In this document: piece by piece, positions 1 through 5,488 of the stretch
Position numbering within the stretch: position 1 is the stretch's first letter
Layout: each line of letters opens with the position of its first letter
DNA from: an uncultured Clostridia bacterium
GTDB taxonomy: Bacteria; Bacillota; Clostridia; Oscillospirales; Acutalibacteraceae
Length of the DNA: 5,916 nt
NCBI GenBank assembly: GCA_947174455.1
Contig: CAMWIZ010000061.1
Span: forward strand, 1 to 5,916
Direction of reading: 5' to 3'
The notes under the pieces: model-generated
Database searches by the model: none
What the model saw: the letters and a program-made list of their open reading frames with translations, nothing else
What the model was told of the DNA's origin: nothing
Made by a program: the position numbers and the translations under genes

Positions 1-27
1 AAGATGTGCATACACCGACACATATTT

Positions 28-104
28 TGGCCCGCCCGGAGGGATTTGAACCCCCGTTCTTCAGAATCGGAATCTGCTGCGTTATCCAGCTGCGCCACGG
101 GCGG
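28..104 (-). tRNA. tRNA-Arg, anticodon CCG
   Basis: Reading the minus strand from 104 to 28 gives a full 77-nt cloverleaf. The 7-bp acceptor stem is perfect (CCGCCCG with CGGGCGG), and the D-loop is AGCTGGATA. The anticodon loop is TTCCGAT, with anticodon CCG at plus-strand 68-70, and the T-arm has GGGGG/CCCTC (one G-U) with loop TTCAAAT. The discriminator is G73 and the CCA tail is encoded in the DNA (28-30). A20 in the D-loop, C35 and G73 are known arginine identity elements and all are present, so charging with arginine and decoding of CGG is expected. Two weak pairs are visible: C13/A22 in the D-stem and G27/A43 at the top of the anticodon stem. The gene lies downstream of the ribosomal operon on the same strand, separated by a terminator-like hairpin and candidate promoters of its own. 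Confidence 0.96.
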
Positions 105-133
105 AAATATAATTTATTTATCTACTGACGATG

Positions 134-162
134 ATTTTACAACATTTATTGAAAGATTTAAA
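134..162 (-). promoter_or_regulatory. candidate tRNA-proximal sigma-A-type promoter (weak)
   Basis: On the minus strand a -35-like TTTAAA (157-162, 4 of 6 to TTGACA) is followed after exactly 17 nt by TAAAAT (134-139, 5 of 6 to TATAAT). Transcription would start near 127, giving a leader of roughly 20-25 nt before the tRNA, a normal length for tRNA genes. Such matches arise easily by chance in AT-rich DNA, so this is only a candidate. Confidence 0.3.
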
Positions 163-233
163 CTATTTTATTGCAGTAATAGAAACTAACAAAACCAATG
201 AATTGTAAACACACACAGCACTTCCATTAAAAT

Positions 234-254
234 GCTACTACACTATACAGCAGC
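234..254 (-). other. small hairpin just downstream of the 274-302 promoter
   Basis: In minus-strand RNA, GCUGCUG (254-248) can pair with UAGUAGC (240-234) over 7 bp, two of them G-U, with a 7-nt loop. The stem is followed by AUUUUAA. It sits about 13 nt after the predicted start of transcription from the promoter at 274-302. It could be an attenuator or short-RNA terminator, or simply a leader structure. The stem is weak and the U-run is only four. Confidence 0.25.
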
Positions 255-273
255 CTCAACAAATCTCAGGTTA

Positions 274-302
274 ATTATATAACATTTATAACATATATTC
301 AA
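274..302 (-). promoter_or_regulatory. sigma-A-type promoter candidate upstream of tRNA-Arg
   Basis: On the minus strand, TTGAAT (297-302, 4 of 6 to TTGACA) is followed after exactly 17 nt by a perfect TATAAT (274-279). Predicted start of transcription is near 267. It points toward the tRNA, which would then carry a leader of about 160 nt containing the hairpin at 234-254. It is the best -35/-10 pair I find in the gap. It may serve the tRNA or a short unannotated RNA. Confidence 0.5.
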
Positions 303-510
303 GCATTTTTTGTAAGGCGTTGTGAAAATAACTGCACATACTTAAAATCGATTTAAAACTAAACAAATCCACACTAACAACATATGTGCAAAATTACCTT
401 CGTACCATTTATAATTCAATGTGCAAACATAAATCCGTATATTTGCCAAAAACATAACCAAACCTATACTTCTTTACATTTGATAGAAACACATCTGCCC
501 ATAGACAGCC

Positions 511-540
511 AAACAGGCAACAGCCTAAAACTGTTGCCTG
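511..540 (-). terminator. probable intrinsic terminator of the ribosomal operon
   Basis: A perfect 10-bp inverted repeat, CAGGCAACAG (514-523) with CTGTTGCCTG (531-540), encloses a 7-nt loop. On the minus strand it begins 19 nt after the rplQ stop codon, where the operon should end, and is followed by TTTGGCTGT. The stem is strong but the U-tract is only three bases, so termination may be partial or helped by Rho. On the plus strand nothing U-rich follows, so it is not a terminator in that direction. Confidence 0.6.
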
Positions 541-559
541 CACACATAGCTTATACCAA

Positions 560-901
560 TCAGATAAGCTCAATAATTGCCATCTCTGCTGCATCGCCAC
601 GGCGTGGTCCAAGCTTAGTGATTCTTGTGTAGCCACCGTTTCTGTCAGCATACTTCGGAGCGATCTCATTGAAGAGCTTGTAAACAACATCCTCATTCGT
701 GATAAAAGACATTGCCATACGCTTGTTATGGAGATCGTTTGTCTTAGCGATAGTAATCATCTTCTCTGCCATAGAGCTAACCTCTTTAGCACGAGTTACT
801 GTGGTTTCTATTTTTCCGTTCTCGAAAAGGAATGTAACCATAGCTCTAAGCATTGCAGTTCTGTGAGCAGTAGTTCTTCCCAATTTTCTTGTTCCCGGCA
901 T
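560..901 (-). CDS. rplQ: 50S ribosomal protein L17
   Basis: L17 is a large-subunit protein near the polypeptide exit tunnel. The 113-residue product has the bacterial L17 hallmarks: the N-terminus [14 protein letters not shown], a basic helical first half, and the C-terminal signature around [21 protein letters not shown] (residues 87-107). The ATG at 901-899 is the start because it lies 8 nt after AAAGGAG and gives the universal MPGTRKLGR beginning. An in-frame GTG three codons earlier (910) overlaps that ribosome binding site and is unsuitable. The gene is last in the operon, 36 nt after rpoA, and is followed by the hairpin at 511-540. Length is standard for Gram-positive L17. Nothing looks broken. 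Confidence 0.98.
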   Translation of the reverse strand: MPGTRKLGRTTAHRTAMLRAMVTFLFENGKIETTVTRAKEVSSMAEKMITIAKTNDLHNKRMAMSFITNEDVVYKLFNEIAPKYADRNGGYTRITKLGPRRGDAAEMAIIELI

Positions 902-909
902 TGTAGTCA

Positions 910-916
910 CTCCTTT
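910..916 (-). promoter_or_regulatory. ribosome binding site that fixes the rplQ start
   Basis: AAAGGAG on the minus strand lies 8 nt before the ATG at 901. It overlaps the alternative GTG at 910 and so excludes that codon as a start. Confidence 0.85.
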
Positions 917-937
917 ACCAATATTCGCAAAAGGGTT

Positions 938-1891
938 TTATTCGTCTTCCTTACGAAGATTGAATCCAAGGCTCTGAAGCTTAAATATAACCTCCTCCAA
1001 GGACTTACGTCCAAGGTTACGAACCTTCATCATATCTTCTTCGGATTTATTTGTTAAATCTTCAACGGTGTTTATACCCGCACGCTTTAAGCAGTTGAAA
1101 GAACGAACTGAAAGATCAAGTTCCTCAATAGTCATTTCGAGAACCTTCTCCTTGCCCTTGTCGTCCTTCTCAACCATAATCTCTGTATTGCAACCCTTAT
1201 CGGAAAGATCTACGAAGAGATTAAGATGCTCTGTAAGAACCTTGGCAGCCAAAGAAACTGCCTCTTGTGCGTTAACAACACCGTTTGTCCACACGTCAAG
1301 TGTAAGCTTGTCATAGTCGGTAATCTGACCAACACGTGTATTTTCTACTATATAGTTAACCTTTAAAACAGGCGTATATATGGAGTCAATTGGAAGCAGA
1401 CCGATAACATTCTCATCAGCAAGCTGTTTATTACGCTCGCCGGGAACATAACCTCTGCCCTTGTCAAGTGTAATCTCCATAAAAAGTTTTGCTCCCTCGC
1501 CCAAAGTTGCGATGTGCATCTCTGGGTTAAGAATCTCAACCTCGCTATCACACATAATAGATGCAGCAGTTACCACACAGGGACCTACTGCGTTAATTTC
1601 AACCGTCTTTTCAGAATTGCTGTGAAGCTTAGCTGTAAGACCTTTCATGTTAAGGACAATTTGTGTAACATCCTCCTTAACACCGGGGATAGTTGAAAAC
1701 TCGTGCAATACACCGTCAATTTTTATAGACTTCACGGCTACACCCTCAAGTGATGAGAGCAATACACGACGAAGGCTGTTGCCAAGTGTGTTGCCAAAGC
1801 CTCTTTCAAGAGGTTCAACAACAAATTTACCATGTCTGCCGTCAGGGGAAAGCTCCTCTGTGTCAATTCGTGGCTTTTCAATTTCTATCAT
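938..1891 (-). CDS. rpoA: DNA-directed RNA polymerase subunit alpha
   Basis: The alpha subunit dimerises to nucleate assembly of RNA polymerase and contacts promoter UP elements and activators. The 317-residue product has both domains. The N-terminal domain (about 1-230) includes [17 protein letters not shown] at 31-47, with the paired arginines R41-R42 used in binding beta. A charged linker, KDDKGKEK (242-249), leads to the C-terminal helix-hairpin-helix domain (about 255-312). In that domain R263, N266, K296 and S297 match the Escherichia coli DNA-contacting residues R265, N268, K298 and S299. The ATG start has AGGAGG 8 nt upstream. The gene follows rpsD after 69 nt, the longest gap in the operon, and precedes rplQ by 36 nt. 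The length is typical of Clostridia, and nothing looks broken. Confidence 0.99.
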   Translation of the reverse strand: MIEIEKPRIDTEELSPDGRHGKFVVEPLERGFGNTLGNSLRRVLLSSLEGVAVKSIKIDGVLHEFSTIPGVKEDVTQIVLNMKGLTAKLHSNSEKTVEINAVGPCVVTAASIMCDSEVEILNPEMHIATLGEGAKLFMEITLDKGRGYVPGERNKQLADENVIGLLPIDSIYTPVLKVNYIVENTRVGQITDYDKLTLDVWTNGVVNAQEAVSLAAKVLTEHLNLFVDLSDKGCNTEIMVEKDDKGKEKVLEMTIEELDLSVRSFNCLKRAGINTVEDLTNKSEEDMMKVRNLGRKSLEEVIFKLQSLGFNLRKEDE

Positions 1892-1960
1892 AGTTGGCTC
1901 CTCCTTTACATTCAGGCAGCTAACGTGCCAATATGTGTGTATTCCTTATGTGATTGAGGA

Positions 1961-2557
1961 TTACTTGGAGTACAACTCAACGATAAGGTGAGCCTCTACG
2001 TCATAGTCGAGGTCCTCAATAGAAGGCATACGAGTAATTGTTGCCTTAAATTCTTCCTTATTATTGTCAAGCCACATCGGGGACAAACGGCCGTTTGTCT
2101 TCTCAATGTTTTCCTTGAACTTAACGCTGCTCTTGCTCTTATCTCTAAGAGAAATTACATCGCCAACCTTAATTCTGTAAGAAGGAATGTCTACTCTCTT
2201 ACCGTTAACAAGGAAATGACCGTGGTTAACGAGCTGTCTTGCTTCACGTCTTGTAAGAGCAAGACCCATTCTGAATACTACGTTGTCAAGTCTGGACTCA
2301 AGGCATACAATAATGTTGTTACCTGCCTGCCCCTCCATCTTTGTAGCAAGATCGTAGTAATGACGGAACTGGTTCTCAAGAACACCGTAGATGAACTTGA
2401 GCTTCTGCTTCTCTTTAAGCTGCATTCCATACTCGGAAACCTTTCTTCTTGAGTTGGCATTAGGATTCTTGTTGGATTCCTTAGCAATACCAACTACCAT
2501 TGGGCTAATGCCCAAATATCTGCATCTCTTTAAAACCGGATCTCTATTTACTGCCAT
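1961..2557 (-). CDS. rpsD: 30S ribosomal protein S4, cysteine-poor (zinc-free) type
   Basis: S4 binds 16S rRNA early in small-subunit assembly and helps guard decoding accuracy. In several bacteria it also represses its own operon. The 198-residue product has an N-terminal region, MAVNRDPVLKRCRYLG, in place of the zinc-binding four-cysteine knuckle of many S4 proteins. The conserved RKVSEYGMQLKEKQK (39-53) follows. The S4 RNA-binding fold spans about 87-140 (SRLDNVVFRMG, TRREARQLVNHGHFLVNG). Only C12 and C85 are cysteines, so no zinc site is possible. The ATG start has AGGAGGTG upstream at good spacing. It sits 24 nt after rpsK and 69 nt before rpoA, leaving no room for a separate upstream S4 leader RNA. 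Confidence 0.98.
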   Translation of the reverse strand: MAVNRDPVLKRCRYLGISPMVVGIAKESNKNPNANSRRKVSEYGMQLKEKQKLKFIYGVLENQFRHYYDLATKMEGQAGNNIIVCLESRLDNVVFRMGLALTRREARQLVNHGHFLVNGKRVDIPSYRIKVGDVISLRDKSKSSVKFKENIEKTNGRLSPMWLDNNKEEFKATITRMPSIEDLDYDVEAHLIVELYSK

Positions 2558-2581
2558 AGTAATTACACCTCCTGATATTGA

Positions 2582-2983
2582 TTAAACACGTCTTCTCTTC
2601 GGAGGACGGCAACCGTTGTGAGGGATAGGAGTAACGTCCTTAATCATGCTTACATCAAGACCTGCCTGCTGCAAAGCTCTGATTGCTGCTTCACGTCCTG
2701 CACCCGGACCCTTAACGTAAACTTCAACACTCTTCATGCCATGCTCCATAGCTACCTTTGCAGCAGTCTCTGCTGCTGACTGAGCTGCGAACGGAGTAGA
2801 TTTCTTCGAACCCCTGAAACCAAGCTCACCGGCACTTGCCCATGATACGGCATTACCCTGTGTATCTGTAATAGTAACAATTGTATTGTTAAATGTGGAC
2901 TGAATATGTGCTGCGCCCTTTTCAATGTTCTTACGCTCACGACGTCTGCGAACAACAGTCTTTTTACCCTTTGGTGCTGCCAT
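2582..2983 (-). CDS. rpsK: 30S ribosomal protein S11
   Basis: S11 lies on the platform of the small subunit near the mRNA exit and contacts S7 and S18. The 133-residue product carries a very basic N-terminus ([12 protein letters not shown], 7-18). The core [14 protein letters not shown] (27-40) and [13 protein letters not shown] (56-68) follow. The C-terminal signature is [13 protein letters not shown] (92-104) with [15 protein letters not shown] at the end. Asparagine 123 before glycine matches the position known to become isoaspartate in E. coli S11. The start ATG has GGAGG 9 nt upstream, and that ribosome binding site begins inside the rpsM stop codon. The gene starts 14 nt after rpsM, so translation of the two is probably coupled. 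Length is standard. Confidence 0.99.
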   Translation of the reverse strand: MAAPKGKKTVVRRRRERKNIEKGAAHIQSTFNNTIVTITDTQGNAVSWASAGELGFRGSKKSTPFAAQSAAETAAKVAMEHGMKSVEVYVKGPGAGREAAIRALQQAGLDVSMIKDVTPIPHNGCRPPKRRRV

Positions 2984-2997
2984 CAGTTAATCCCTCC

Positions 2998-3366
2998 TTA
3001 CTTTTTCTTGTTAGCCATGGTCTTTCTTGGACCTTTACGTGTACGAGCGTTAGTCTTTGAACGCTGACCCCTTACAGGAAGACCCTTGCGGTGACGAACA
3101 CCACGATAACAGCCAATTTCGATAAGTCTTTTAATGTCAAATGCTACGTCACGGCGAAGATCACCCTCAACGCGGCAGTTATGATCGATATACTCTCTGA
3201 GCTTAGAAACGTCCTCTTCGCTCAAATCTCTTACACGGGTATCAGGATTAACACCTGTTGCAGCGATGATGTCGCTTGCAGTCTTGCGTCCGATACCGTA
3301 GATATAAGTCAAGCCAATTTCAACTCTCTTATCTCTCGGTAAGTCAACACCAGCTATACGTGCCAT
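2998..3366 (-). CDS. rpsM: 30S ribosomal protein S13
   Basis: S13 sits in the head of the small subunit, bridges to the large subunit and touches the P-site tRNA through its tail. The 122-residue product starts [13 protein letters not shown]. It has a helix-hairpin-helix region (about 14-50, [13 protein letters not shown]). The family signature runs from [16 protein letters not shown] (86-101) to [12 protein letters not shown] (104-115), ending in a lysine-rich tail. The ATG has GGAGGTG about 7 nt upstream. It lies 58 nt after rpmJ, a gap large enough for a regulatory structure; in E. coli the S4 repressor acts at the rpsM start, but I cannot show that here. Length and motifs are normal. Confidence 0.99.
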   Translation of the reverse strand: MARIAGVDLPRDKRVEIGLTYIYGIGRKTASDIIAATGVNPDTRVRDLSEEDVSKLREYIDHNCRVEGDLRRDVAFDIKRLIEIGCYRGVRHRKGLPVRGQRSKTNARTRKGPRKTMANKKK

Positions 3367-3424
3367 ATATCTGCACCTCCACTAAATAGTTAAATGTCAT
3401 TTCCTAAGATTCGTTTGTGAGCAA

Positions 3425-3538
3425 TCAGCCCTGACGCTGCTTGTGCTTAGGGTTCTCGCAGATAACCATAATCTTACCCTTACGCTTGATTACCTTACAC
3501 TTCTCACAAATTTTCTTAACAGAAGGTCTGACTTTCAT
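3425..3538 (-). CDS. rpmJ: 50S ribosomal protein L36, zinc-binding type
   Basis: This is a 37-codon gene that I translated by hand from the minus strand. The product begins [14 protein letters not shown] and ends [12 protein letters not shown]11, C14, C27 and H32 form the zinc-ribbon set of the 'C+' form of L36, the smallest large-subunit protein, which binds 23S rRNA. Length is exactly that of the family. The upstream AAAGGA is about 11 nt from the ATG, further than for its neighbours, so initiation may be weaker. It lies 39 nt after infA and 58 nt before rpsM, the usual infA-rpmJ-rpsM order. Confidence 0.97.
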   Translation of the reverse strand: MKVRPSVKKICEKCKVIKRKGKIMVICENPKHKQRQG

Positions 3539-3577
3539 TATATAATCATTCCTTTCGATATTCGTTGGGAAAATATG

Positions 3578-3796
3578 TTACTTGCTTCTCCAAGTGATGC
3601 GTCCCTTTGTCAGGTCGTACGGCGACATCTCAACCGTAACCTTATCACCCGGAAGAATTCTGATATAGTTCATTCTCAGCTTACCTGAAATATGAGCTAA
3701 AATAATATGACCGTTCTCGAGTTCCACTTTAAACTGGGCATTCGGCAATGCCTCAACAACAGTGCCCTCAATCTCTATTACATCCTGCTTAGACAA
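3578..3796 (-). CDS. infA: translation initiation factor IF-1 (TTG start)
   Basis: IF-1 occupies the A site of the 30S subunit during initiation, working with IF-2 and IF-3. The product is a one-domain OB-fold (S1-like) protein of 72 residues, the family's usual length. It contains [26 protein letters not shown], then [12 protein letters not shown] and [17 protein letters not shown] chose the TTG at 3796-3794 as start: it gives the standard MSKQDVIE beginning and has AAGGAGG ending 8 nt upstream. An in-frame GTG at 3817 would add seven residues. That GTG overlaps the stop of the preceding gene and lacks a ribosome binding site. Another TTG at 3802 is too close to the ribosome binding site. 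Confidence 0.96.
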   Translation of the reverse strand: MSKQDVIEIEGTVVEALPNAQFKVELENGHIILAHISGKLRMNYIRILPGDKVTVEMSPYDLTKGRITWRSK

Positions 3797-3804
3797 ATGC
3801 AATT

Positions 3805-3811
3805 CCTCCTT
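3805..3811 (-). promoter_or_regulatory. ribosome binding site that fixes the infA TTG start
   Basis: AAGGAGG on the minus strand, 8 nt before the TTG at 3796. It lies downstream of the in-frame GTG at 3817, which therefore cannot be served by it. Confidence 0.85.
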
Positions 3812-3813
3812 AA

Positions 3814-4065
3814 TCACAACGATAATGATTTATCACAATAATCCGAAAGTATCCGTCTGAATTCTCGGTTTGTCCTGCCTACATCTTGTATTACCGCAGA
3901 AGTAGGCACAAGATGGATAAGCTTCTTCTTCTTTGGTGACTCCACTTTCCGTTTTTTACCATTCGCTATGTAAGCGTAAGAACCGTCAAGCTGAGTTACT
4001 ATAAAGAAACCACCCTTGTCACGACCTGCTTTTGCCCTGACTATCTGTCCCACATAAAAATCCAC
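3814..4065 (-). CDS. KOW-domain RNA-binding protein, ribosomal L14e-like
   Basis: The 83-residue product starts with a KOW motif ([19 protein letters not shown], 5-23), a fold that binds RNA in ribosomal proteins and NusG. It is followed by [12 protein letters not shown] (30-41) and a KKKK cluster (45-48), so it is strongly basic. The layout resembles the first half of eukaryotic/archaeal ribosomal protein L14e. Relatives are known in Clostridia at this same place between map and infA. Its role is not well defined; ribosome or rRNA binding is an inference from motif and context. There is no signal peptide or membrane segment. The start is GTG at 4065, with GAGGTG 5 nt upstream and an in-frame stop four codons before it. 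It lies 12 nt after map. Its TGA ends 17 nt before the infA start. Confidence 0.85.
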   Translation of the reverse strand: MDFYVGQIVRAKAGRDKGGFFIVTQLDGSYAYIANGKKRKVESPKKKKLIHLVPTSAVIQDVGRTNREFRRILSDYCDKSLSL

Positions 4066-4077
4066 AGTATCACCTCA

Positions 4078-4830
4078 TCAATCCGGTAAAGTGAGGATAA
4101 CGGGACCGTCCGGCGTTATCGCAATAGTATGCTCATAATGAGCGGCCGGCTTGCCGTCTGCGGTGACCGTAGTCCACCCGTCGTCAAGCTTTCTGACTTC
4201 GTGACTGCCCATATTAACCATAGGCTCAATAGCTATGGCCATACCGGGCATTAAACGCACACCTCTGCCGGGTGTACCGTAATTGGGCACACTTGGATCC
4301 TCGTGCAGTTTCGCACCTACTCCATGGCCGACGAAATCTCGTACCACCGAGTAACTGCGAAGTTCGACATACTCTTGAACTGCGTGACCTATGTCACCGA
4401 TTCTCGCTCCGACAACTGCCTGCTTAATCCCAATAAAAAGTGATTCTTCGGTAGCTTTCATAAGAGCCTGTTTTTCGGCACTAACATCTCCGCAGGCAAA
4501 CGTCCACGCATTATCACCGTGAAAGCCATCATAAAAAGCTCCCACATCTATGCTGACGATATCACCCTGCTTTAACACACACTTCTCGCTTGGTATGCCA
4601 TGGATGACAACATTGTTTACGGAAATACAAGCACTTGCCGGAAAACCGCCGTATCCGAGGAAAGAAGGGGTTGCCCCCTGTTCCTCGATATACTTACGGA
4701 CAATGTCGTCTATCTCCTTAGTAGTAACACCCGGTTCAACAGCCTGACCGGCAAGACGAAGTGCCCTTTGGGAAATGCGTCCGGCAGCTCTCATACACCG
4801 CAACTCTCTTGCAGTTTTTAGTACTACCAT
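4078..4830 (-). CDS. map: methionine aminopeptidase, type I
   Basis: This cytoplasmic metalloenzyme removes the initiator methionine from new proteins when the second residue is small, after deformylation. The 250-residue product has the pita-bread fold residues. The five metal ligands D95 (SIDVG), D106 (GDNAW), H169 (GHGVG), E202 (IEPM) and E233 (YEHT) match E. coli D97, D108, H171, E204 and E235 with a constant offset of two. H77 (VIHGIP) and H176 (LHEDP) match the catalytic histidines. There is no N-terminal zinc-finger extension and no type II insert. The ATG start lies 2 nt after the adk stop, with AGAGG inside the end of adk, so translation is probably coupled. The stop is followed 12 nt later by the KOW gene. 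Confidence 0.98.
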   Translation of the reverse strand: MVVLKTARELRCMRAAGRISQRALRLAGQAVEPGVTTKEIDDIVRKYIEEQGATPSFLGYGGFPASACISVNNVVIHGIPSEKCVLKQGDIVSIDVGAFYDGFHGDNAWTFACGDVSAEKQALMKATEESLFIGIKQAVVGARIGDIGHAVQEYVELRSYSVVRDFVGHGVGAKLHEDPSVPNYGTPGRGVRLMPGMAIAIEPMVNMGSHEVRKLDDGWTTVTADGKPAAHYEHTIAITPDGPVILTLPD

Positions 4831-4832
4831 AA

Positions 4833-5465
4833 TTAAGCCTCTAACTGTGCGAACACCAAAGCCGTAGTGTCAGCAATTTCTTCCTGACCTTCTACAATAG
4901 CAAGCTTATTCTGCTTAGCGTAATACTCTTTGAGCGGCTCAGTTTCCTTGTGATAAACATCAAGACGAGCCTTTACTGTATCGGGATGGTCATCCTTACG
5001 CTGAACAAGGGCACCTGCACAAGCGTTGCATACACCGTCTACCTCCGGCTTTTTGTACTCAAGATGGTAGCTGGCGCCGCAGCTTTCGCAGACACGGCGT
5101 CCGGACATTCTGCCGATGATTCTCTCGTCAGGTACCTCAATATCGATAACCTTGTCGATAACCACACCCATATTGTCCAGAGCCTCGGCCTGAGGAATTG
5201 TTCTCGGGAAACCATCAAGAATGAAACCGTTCTTGCAGTCATCGTTTGCAAGACGCTCCTTGATGATACCGATTACAACCTCATCAGGAACGAGCTGACC
5301 TGCGTCCATAAAGGACTTAGCCTTCAAGCCCATTTCCGTACCGCTCTTCAGCGCTTCACGGATAATATTACCCGTGCTGATTGTTGGGATAGAAAGACGC
5401 TCGCAGATTTTTTCTGCTTGTGTACCTTTGCCCGCACCCGGGGCACCCAATAAAATAATGTTCAT
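4833..5465 (-). CDS. adk: adenylate kinase, long form with zinc LID
   Basis: It catalyses ATP + AMP to 2 ADP in the cytoplasm and sets the adenylate balance. The 210-residue product has the P-loop GAPGAGKGT (7-15), the AMP-binding stretch STGNIIREALK (30-40), and DGFPRT (84-89). The long LID spans about 119-157, where C126, C129, C146 and C149 form the four-cysteine zinc site of Gram-positive enzymes. R123, R156 and R167 correspond to the conserved phosphate-binding arginines. The ATG start has AAGGAG 8 nt upstream, 23 nt after secY. Its last codons carry the ribosome binding site of map. The position directly after secY is the classic spc-operon order. Confidence 0.99.
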   Translation of the reverse strand: MNIILLGAPGAGKGTQAEKICERLSIPTISTGNIIREALKSGTEMGLKAKSFMDAGQLVPDEVVIGIIKERLANDDCKNGFILDGFPRTIPQAEALDNMGVVIDKVIDIEVPDERIIGRMSGRRVCESCGASYHLEYKKPEVDGVCNACAGALVQRKDDHPDTVKARLDVYHKETEPLKEYYAKQNKLAIVEGQEEIADTTALVFAQLEA

Positions 5466-5488
5466 AGTACAGTCTCCTTATCTCTATA

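Larger units (their letters stand above)
105..510. other. AT-rich non-coding gap between rplQ terminator and tRNA-Arg
   Basis: No convincing gene lies here. Reading frames are short, lack ribosome binding sites at sensible spacing, and do not resemble known proteins. The gap holds two minus-strand promoter candidates (274-302 and 134-162) and a small hairpin (234-254). Three copies of the 7-mer ATGTGCA (384-390, 419-425, and inverted at 333-339) are also present, with a fourth at 4-10 beyond the tRNA. The copies at 333-340 and 383-390 form a perfect 8-bp inverted repeat around a 42-nt spacer. Composition is much more AT-rich than the flanking genes, as expected for intergenic DNA in Clostridia. 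Confidence 0.7.

Noticed and set aside
4..23. Possible hairpin terminator after the tRNA (ATGTGT with GCACAT in minus-strand RNA)
   Set aside because: Five pairs plus one G-U with an 8-nt loop are visible, but only CTT follows before the window ends, so the U-tract cannot be seen.
4..189. Plus-strand open frame of 61 codons
   Set aside because: It reads through the complement of tRNA-Arg, a clear cloverleaf.
384..632. Plus-strand open frame of 82 codons across the gap and the end of rplQ
   Set aside because: It runs antisense to rplQ over its second half, has no ribosome binding site and no recognisable protein features. A TTGTGA-17-TAAAAT pair at 320-348 could be a plus-strand promoter, but such matches are common by chance in AT-rich DNA and no gene follows.
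912..934. Hairpin hiding the rplQ ribosome binding site (CCUUU with AAAGG)
   Set aside because: Only five mostly A-U pairs around a 13-nt loop; too weak to call regulatory from one sequence.
1915..1929. Small hairpin GGCA/TGCC in the rpsD-rpoA gap
   Set aside because: A 4-bp stem with a 7-nt loop and no U-run is expected by chance. I also found no convincing promoter in this 69-nt gap.
1988..2452. Plus-strand open frame of 154 codons
   Set aside because: Entirely antisense to rpsD, whose protein is unmistakable. The product has no family features and no ribosome binding site.
3539..3549. Tiny open frame ATG ATT ATA TAA overlapping the rpmJ start as TAATG
   Set aside because: Its ATG directly abuts the AAAGGA ribosome binding site with no spacing, so initiation there is unlikely.
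4950..5453. Plus-strand open frame of 167 codons
   Set aside because: Antisense shadow of adk, arising from the codon bias of the real gene.
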